Below are positions 6,127-10,077 of a stretch of DNA of 10,077 nt, piece after piece; position 1 is the stretch's first letter; each line of letters starts with the position of its first letter. The translations under genes and the position numbers were made by a program. Source of the stretch: JADLEX01 sp964586775 (GTDB taxonomy: Bacteria > Lernaellota > Lernaellaia > JACKCT01); contig CAZPJD010000249.1 of NCBI GenBank assembly GCA_964586775.1, forward strand, positions 1 to 10,077, given 5' to 3'. The notes beneath the pieces are model-generated. The model had not been told where the DNA came from and did not search any database. It worked only from the letters and a program-made list of their open reading frames with translations.

Positions 6127-7857
6127 ATGTCGAACGTGACACCTTCCACCCAACCTTCCGAGGAGCTTTCCTTCGCCGAGCTTCTCGAAAGCAGCGAGAT
6201 CAACAGCAAGCGAGAGGGCGAAGTCGTTCGGGGTAAGATCATTGCCCTTCACGGCGACCAGGTCGTCGTGGACATCGGATACAAGTCCGAGGGCGTGATC
6301 GACATCTCCGAATTCCGGACCACGGACGGCGCATACCGCGTCAACGTCGGCGACGAGGTCGATGTCCTGCTCGAGGAGCAGGAGGACGAGGACGGCACGA
6401 TCGTTCTCTCCAAGGAAAAAGCCGACAAGATGAAGATCTGGGACGAGATCAGCGAGGCCTACGAGCGCGACGGCGTGGTCGAAGGCCGGATCATCTCCCG
6501 CGTCAAGGGCGGCCTGAACGTCGATATCGGCGTGCGCGCCTTCCTGCCGGGCTCCCAGGTCGATCTGCGCCCGGTCCGCAATCTGGACAAGCTGATCGGC
6601 GAACTCACCAAGTTCAAGATCCTCAAGTTCAACAAGCGCCGGGGCAACATCGTCCTGTCGCGCCGCGCCCTGCTCGAAAAAGAGCGCGAGGTCGAGCGTG
6701 CCAAGACGCTGGAGCGCCTGCAGGAAGGTGCAACCCTCGAAGGCCAGGTCAAAAACCTCACCGATTACGGCGCGTTCATCGACCTGGGCGGCATCGACGG
6801 CCTGCTGCATATCACCGACATGTCGTGGGGCCGCGTGAATCACCCGTCCGAGATGTTCGAGATCGGCCAGGACGTGAAGACGATCGTGCTCAAGTACGAT
6901 CCCGAGCGTCAGCGCGTGTCGCTGGGTCTCAAGCAGATCCTGCCCGACCCGTGGCAGCAGGTCGAGGAGAAGTTCCAGGTCGGCCAGCGCATCGAGGGCA
7001 AGGTCGTCAGCCTCGCCGACTACGGCGCGTTCGTGGAGCTGTCCGAGGGCATCGAGGGCCTGATTCACGTCTCCGAGATGAGCTGGACCAAGAAGATCAA
7101 GCACCCCAACAAGGTCGTGCAGGTCGGCGACGTGGTCGAGTCGATCATTCTCGACGTGAACAAGGAAAACCGCCGGATTTCGCTCGGCCTCAAGCAGCTC
7201 GAGCCGAATCCGTGGGACGTCATCGAGCAAAATTACCCGGTCGGCACGCACATCGTGGGCTCGATCCGCAACATCACCGACTTCGGCATCTTCGTCGGCA
7301 TCGACGAGGGTATCGACGGCCTCATCCACATCAGCGACATCTCGTGGTCGCAGCGCGTCAAGCATCCGGGCGAGCTGTACAAAAAGGGCCAGGAGGTCGA
7401 AGCGATCGTCCTGTCCATCGATCGCGAGAACGAGCGCTTCTCGCTCGGCATCAAGCAGCTCATGGAAGACCCGTGGGTGCGCGTGCCGCAGCGCTATCAC
7501 ATGGGCGACATCGTCACGGGCGACGTCATCCACATCACCGATTTCGGCGTCTTCGTGAGCCTCGAGGACGGCGTCGAGGGCCTGATCCACATCTCCGAGC
7601 TGTCGGCGAAAAAGGTGGAGAATCCCGCGGATGTCGTTGCGCTGGCCCAGCGCGTGACCGCCGAGATCATCAACATCGATACCCGCGAGCGGCGCATCCG
7701 CCTGTCCATCAAGTCGATCGAGTCCAACGACACCAAGTCGGATCTCGCGTCGTTCCTGGAGAAGCAGGGGGATTCGCGCGCGCACATGGCGGATCTGCTC
7801 GCGGTGGCGGCGACGCCGGAAGAGGGCGCCGACGCCGGGGAAACAGACGGGGAATAA
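6127..7857 (+). CDS. rpsA: 30S ribosomal protein S1 (six S1 domains)
   Basis: S1 binds the 30S subunit and A/U-rich mRNA 5' regions, helping start-site recognition and mRNA unfolding. The protein has 576 residues, close to the E. coli protein, with six OB-fold S1 domains at about 30-97, 116-181, 202-269, 287-356, 373-443 and 460-530. The first two domains are divergent, as is normal since they contact the ribosome and S2. Domains 3-6 carry the repeated pattern (D-Y/D-F)-G-(A/I/V)-F-(V/I) ... G-(L)-(L/I)-H-(I/V)-(S/T)-(E/D)-(M/I/L)-S and end in (S)-L-G-(L/I)-K-Q or a close variant. The last about 45 residues are an acidic, Ala-rich tail. The ATG at 6127 fits the start of the family. The gene has its own predicted promoter and leader, and its stop codon lies in a hairpin loop (7844-7866). 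The domain count fits a Gram-negative S1. Confidence 0.97.
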   Translation: MSNVTPSTQPSEELSFAELLESSEINSKREGEVVRGKIIALHGDQVVVDIGYKSEGVIDISEFRTTDGAYRVNVGDEVDVLLEEQEDEDGTIVLSKEKADKMKIWDEISEAYERDGVVEGRIISRVKGGLNVDIGVRAFLPGSQVDLRPVRNLDKLIGELTKFKILKFNKRRGNIVLSRRALLEKEREVERAKTLERLQEGATLEGQVKNLTDYGAFIDLGGIDGLLHITDMSWGRVNHPSEMFEIGQDVKTIVLKYDPERQRVSLGLKQILPDPWQQVEEKFQVGQRIEGKVVSLADYGAFVELSEGIEGLIHVSEMSWTKKIKHPNKVVQVGDVVESIILDVNKENRRISLGLKQLEPNPWDVIEQNYPVGTHIVGSIRNITDFGIFVGIDEGIDGLIHISDISWSQRVKHPGELYKKGQEVEAIVLSIDRENERFSLGIKQLMEDPWVRVPQRYHMGDIVTGDVIHITDFGVFVSLEDGVEGLIHISELSAKKVENPADVVALAQRVTAEIINIDTRERRIRLSIKSIESNDTKSDLASFLEKQGDSRAHMADLLAVAATPEEGADAGETDGE

Positions 7858-7866
7858 CCCCGTCTG
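7844..7866 (+). other. 9-bp perfect hairpin with the rpsA stop codon in its loop
   Basis: CAGACGGGG (7844-7852) and CCCCGTCTG (7858-7866) are perfect reverse complements around the five-base loop AATAA, which contains the TAA stop (7855-7857). The stem ends five bases before GGAG (7871-7874), the ribosome site of sppA. No T-run follows, so it is not a standard intrinsic terminator. It could stabilise the 3' end of processed rpsA mRNA, promote cleavage or partial termination between rpsA and sppA, or modulate sppA initiation. Terminating ribosomes would cover and open it. Confidence 0.6.
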
Positions 7867-7879
7867 GACCGGAGTCACG

Positions 7880-8770
7880 ATGCGAACCCGTACGGTCCTC
7901 CTCGGCTTTGCGCTGGGGACCGTTCTTATCCTCATGGTCTTCGGCATGGTGGCCCTTGTGGTGGCCACCGTGCCGCAGTCCAGCCGCATCTCGTTTTCCA
8001 GCAACGCGGTCGGCGTGATCGACGTGTTCGACGTCATCACCGACAGCCGCCGGGTGCTGGAGGAACTCGCCGAATACCGCGACGACTCCTCGGTGCGCGC
8101 CATCGTGGTACGCATCGATTCGCCGGGCGGCGCGGTCGGCCCTTCGCAGGAGATCTATTCCGAAATCGTCCGCACGCGTCAGACCAAAACGGTCGTCGCG
8201 TCGCTGGGCGGCATGGCGGCCTCGGGCGGTTACTACATCGCCTGCGGCGCGGATCTGATCGTCGCCAACCCGGGCACGCTCACCGGCTCGATCGGCGCGA
8301 TCATGGAGTTCATGAATCTCGAAGAGCTTTACAAGTGGGCCCGCGTCGAAAACGTCGTCGTGAAAAGCGGCCGTTACAAGGACATGGGTTCCACCAATCG
8401 ACCGCTGACGAGCGAGGAACAGGCGCTGCTGCAGGAGATGGTGGACGACGTGCTCGCGCAGTTCGTCGACGCCATCGCGCTGGGGCGGAACCTGCCGCCC
8501 GACCAAGTCCGCGCCATCGCAGATGGGCGCATCTTCACCGGCGCGCAAGCCCAGAAACTCGGGCTCGTGGACCGGCTCGGCAACTATAACGACGCCATCG
8601 ACGCCGCGGCGGAAATGTCGGGGATCGAGGGGCAACCGCGAATACTCCGCATTAAACCCAAGCCCGTTGACATCCTCGACCTGCTGCTCGACAGCGTGGC
8701 GTCGCGATTCTGGCAGTCGATGGAAAAGGCGCGTGTGAAGGCGATGCGGCCCTGGAATCTCCAATCGTGA
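7880..8770 (+). CDS. sppA: Signal peptide peptidase SppA, short (36 kDa-like) type
   Basis: A membrane-bound serine protease of family S49 that degrades signal peptides left in the membrane after secretion. It has 296 residues, the short single-domain form as in Bacillus rather than the duplicated 67-kDa E. coli form. A single N-terminal membrane anchor covers about residues 6-31. The S49 core follows: R-I-D-S-P-G-G (78-84), G-G-M-A-A-S-G-G-Y-Y-I-A (110-121) with nucleophile Ser115, G-S-I-G (136-139), and general base Lys167 in G-R-Y-K-D-M-G-S. The Ser-Lys spacing of 52 equals that remembered for B. subtilis SppA (147/199). I-F-T-G-x-x-A-x-x-L-G-L-V-D (218-231) is the conserved C-terminal motif. 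The start ATG has GGAG five bases upstream. It lies 22 bases after rpsA and 31 before the ihfB-like gene, so it is inserted in the classic rpsA-ihfB pair. Confidence 0.93.
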   Translation: MRTRTVLLGFALGTVLILMVFGMVALVVATVPQSSRISFSSNAVGVIDVFDVITDSRRVLEELAEYRDDSSVRAIVVRIDSPGGAVGPSQEIYSEIVRTRQTKTVVASLGGMAASGGYYIACGADLIVANPGTLTGSIGAIMEFMNLEELYKWARVENVVVKSGRYKDMGSTNRPLTSEEQALLQEMVDDVLAQFVDAIALGRNLPPDQVRAIADGRIFTGAQAQKLGLVDRLGNYNDAIDAAAEMSGIEGQPRILRIKPKPVDILDLLLDSVASRFWQSMEKARVKAMRPWNLQS

Positions 8771-8785
8771 TCGGGTCTTTTTCGT

Positions 8786-8792
8786 GGGAGGA
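8786..8792 (+). promoter_or_regulatory. Strong ribosome binding site for the ihfB-like gene
   Basis: GGGAGGA lies nine bases before the ATG at 8802, the best Shine-Dalgarno match in the window. It suits a highly expressed DNA-binding protein. It also rejects the in-frame start at 8784, which is too close to the site and upstream of the family start M-T-K-S-E-L. Confidence 0.65.
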
Positions 8793-8801
8793 ACTTCGGC
8801 C

Positions 8802-9149
8802 ATGACAAAGTCCGAATTGATCGAAAAGGTGGCGGACCACATCCCCGGCGAACGCAAGAAGGACGCCGAGGTGATCGTCAACGCCGTTTTCGACCGCATG
8901 GTCGAGGCGCTGCAGCAGGGCGACCGCATCGAGATCCGCGGCTTCGGCAGCTTCCACCTGCGCCAGCGGCGCGAGCGCGTCGGTCGCGACCCCAAGACCG
9001 GCTCGCAGGTCGAGGTCGCGGCCAAGAAGGTCCCGTTCTTCAAGGTCGGCAAGGAGCTGCGCCTGCGCGTGGACGGCCAGTGGACCGGCCCGCGCCCCGA
9101 ATTCGGCTCGATCCTCGACATCGACAACGAACCCGACGCCAAACCCTGA
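8802..9149 (+). CDS. ihfB: HU/IHF-family DNA-bending protein, IHF-beta-like
   Basis: A small nucleoid protein that bends DNA by inserting prolines into the minor groove. It works as a dimer in chromosome organisation, replication, recombination and transcription. It has 115 residues: the family core (about 1-92) plus a C-terminal extension of about 22 residues with several acidic residues. M-T-K-S-E-L-I-E-K-V at the start and G-D-R-I-E-I-R-G-F-G-S-F (40-51) are IHF-beta hallmarks. The arm reads G-R-D-P-K-T-G (61-67), keeping intercalating Pro64 but with Asp where IHF/HU usually has Asn. K-V-P-F-F-K-V-G-K-E-L (76-86) ends the core. Position after rpsA(-sppA) supports IHF-beta over HU. Whether it pairs with an IHF-alpha or acts as a homodimer cannot be told here. 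The downstream gene starts 19 bases later. Confidence 0.88.
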   Translation: MTKSELIEKVADHIPGERKKDAEVIVNAVFDRMVEALQQGDRIEIRGFGSFHLRQRRERVGRDPKTGSQVEVAAKKVPFFKVGKELRLRVDGQWTGPRPEFGSILDIDNEPDAKP

Positions 9150-9168
9150 GCGCCGCGAGCCGTCGCCC

Positions 9169-9681
9169 GTGACGCGAATCGGCGTCGTCTCCGACACGCA
9201 TCTGACATTGGCGAGCGAACTGCGTTCGCTGGCTGGCCTACTGGCGATCGCGTTCGCGAAAGTCGATTTCATCCTTCACGCCGGCGACATCACCGACCCC
9301 GACATCTTCTTCGTGTTGTTCCCCGAGCGTCGCGTGCTCGCGGTGGCCGGAAATATGGATCGCGTGGACAGCGACACCCTCACGCCGCCGTCGCGGACCG
9401 TGCGGGTGGACGACGCGCAAATCGCCGTCGTCCATGGGCACGGATTCGCCGGACGCCTGCCCGATGCCCTGCTCCCCGCATTTCCCGACGCCGACGCCAT
9501 CGTCTACGGGCACACGCACGTAGCCCTGTGCGAGCGTCGCCAAGGTGTGTTAGTGTTCAATCCCGGCTCGCCCCTGCGCCCGCGCGATTCGCGTGGCGGT
9601 TCGGTCGGAATCCTGACCGTCAACGACGGCCTGGTGGACGGCGAGATCGTGGAACTGCGCTCGTTGCGGGGAACTCGATGA
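9169..9681 (+). CDS. YfcE/MJ0936-type metallophosphoesterase
   Basis: A 170-residue calcineurin-like phosphoesterase, the compact single-domain size of the YfcE/MJ0936 group. Metal ligands are all visible: Asp9 and His11 in S-D-T-H, Asp40 in H-A-G-D, Asn62 in G-N-M-D, His89 in V-H-G-H, and His115 and His117 in Y-G-H-T-H. N-P-G-S-P follows at 131-135, as usual for the group. These enzymes cleave phosphodiester or phosphomonoester substrates in vitro with Mn2+; physiological substrates are mostly unknown. The start is a GTG at 9169 with only a weak G-rich site ahead. It is chosen because the metal-binding S-D-T-H then lies at residues 8-11, as in the family. It ends in an ATGA overlap with the HIT-family gene, so the two are likely made together. 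Confidence 0.88.
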   Translation: MTRIGVVSDTHLTLASELRSLAGLLAIAFAKVDFILHAGDITDPDIFFVLFPERRVLAVAGNMDRVDSDTLTPPSRTVRVDDAQIAVVHGHGFAGRLPDALLPAFPDADAIVYGHTHVALCERRQGVLVFNPGSPLRPRDSRGGSVGILTVNDGLVDGEIVELRSLRGTR

Positions 9682-10077
9682 ATCGAATCTGGGCCCCTTG
9701 GCGAATCCCCTACCTGAAGGGACCGCGCGAGGCCGGGTGCATTTTTTGCGACAAGCCGCGCGAGACGCGCGACCGCGAGAACCTGATCCTGTATCGAGGG
9801 CGCGAGGTCTTCGTCATCATGAATCTGTATCCGTACTCGAACGGTCACATCATGATCGTTCCCTACGGACACACTGACTCGCTGGACGCCTTTGGGCCGT
9901 CGGCGGCGGCCGAAACCTTCGACCTGATCCGACACTCGCAAAAAATCCTGATTCGAATTATGAAACCGCAGGGCTTCAACATCGGCATCAACATGGGCAA
10001 GCCGGCGGGCGCGGGCATCGACGAGCATATCCATCTGCACGTCGTACCCCGGTGGACCGGCGACACCAACTTCATGC
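9678..10077 (+). CDS. HIT-family Ap4A phosphorylase/hydrolase-like protein, 3' truncated by window
   Basis: An ORF opening at the ATG overlapping the phosphoesterase stop and still open after 133 codons at the window edge. It starts M-N-R-I-W-A-P-W-R-I-P-Y-L, typical of the Ap4A phosphorylase-like HIT branch. C-I-F-C (21-24) is a probable zinc-binding pair. The histidine triad is H-I-H-L-H-V-V (117-123), with the nucleotidyl-histidine intermediate expected at the middle His119. G-A-G-I-D-E-H before it and P-R-W-T-G-D-T-N-F-M after it match this branch well. HIT enzymes of this type split dinucleoside polyphosphates or other nucleotide-phosphate bonds. GGGGA at 9668-9672 is a plausible ribosome site. 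About 30 or more residues are probably missing at the C-terminus. The exact substrate is not determinable from sequence alone. Confidence 0.9.
   Translation, partial: MNRIWAPWRIPYLKGPREAGCIFCDKPRETRDRENLILYRGREVFVIMNLYPYSNGHIMIVPYGHTDSLDAFGPSAAAETFDLIRHSQKILIRIMKPQGFNIGINMGKPAGAGIDEHIHLHVVPRWTGDTNFM

Noticed and set aside
6102..6236. An out-of-frame ATG upstream of rpsA opening 44 codons
   Set aside because: It has no Shine-Dalgarno sequence and an Arg-rich product. It would overlap the true rpsA start, so it is unlikely to be translated efficiently.
5986..8115. A 709-codon open frame on the minus strand opposite rpsA
   Set aside because: It mirrors rpsA and its leader. GC-rich genes with biased codon use produce long antisense frames, the product is low-complexity (Asp/Leu/Val-rich) and resembles no family I know, while the plus strand encodes an unmistakable S1 protein.
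8771..8801. CTTTTT in the sppA-ihfB gap as a terminator T-run
   Set aside because: No adjacent GC-rich stem precedes it, and the gap contains the strong ribosome site of the next gene.
7709..9208. A 499-codon minus-strand frame across sppA and the ihfB-like gene
   Set aside because: Shadow of two well-supported plus-strand genes; it crosses their boundary with Arg/Ser-rich, unstructured sequence.
1..10077. Search for a defence island, prophage, biosynthetic cluster or mobile element
   Set aside because: Every gene is accounted for by conserved housekeeping families or the kelch lipoprotein. No transposase, integrase, tRNA-linked repeat or toxin-antitoxin pair was seen.

Overview
This is a GC-rich bacterial window, almost fully coding, with every recognisable gene on the + strand. 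It encodes a six-domain ribosomal protein S1, an IHF-beta-like protein, a kelch-repeat lipoprotein and the order rpsA-sppA-ihfB-like. Together these suggest a Gram-negative bacterium of the former Deltaproteobacteria or a neighbouring phylum. That assignment rests on remembered gene order and protein style, not on a search.

Layout. Positions 2-286 hold the C-terminal end of a MeaB-type GTPase. A lipoprotein follows at 300-1865, with one fibronectin-III-like domain and seven kelch repeats. Then come miaA (1882-2832), a hisC-family aminotransferase (2829-3920), aroA (3917-5212) and cmk (5209-5901). Each of the last three junctions is an ATGA stop/start overlap, so these four genes look translationally coupled. 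A 225-base gap (5902-6126) holds a good sigma-70-type promoter whose -35 overlaps the cmk stop codon, followed by a structured leader. The second block is rpsA (6127-7857), sppA (7880-8770), an ihfB-like gene (8802-9149), a YfcE-type metallophosphoesterase (9169-9681) and the 5' part of a HIT-family gene (9678 to the window end). The last pair also joins by an ATGA overlap.

How the genes fit together. hisC-aroA-cmk-rpsA-ihfB is a shortened form of the known aromatic-biosynthesis/translation supraoperon (pheA-hisC-tyrA-aroA-cmk-rpsA). It links shikimate-pathway enzymes to nucleotide supply, translation and nucleoid architecture. miaA at the head of the coupled set is notable: its tRNA modification acts on tRNAs that read U-starting codons, which include those for Phe, Tyr and Trp.

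I found no CRISPR array, mobile element, tRNA or rRNA gene, phage gene or defence system, and no convincing new multi-gene system. The most interesting features are in the control regions: the rpsA promoter and leader, and a 9-bp hairpin that holds the rpsA stop codon in its loop. Gene content is otherwise conserved housekeeping.
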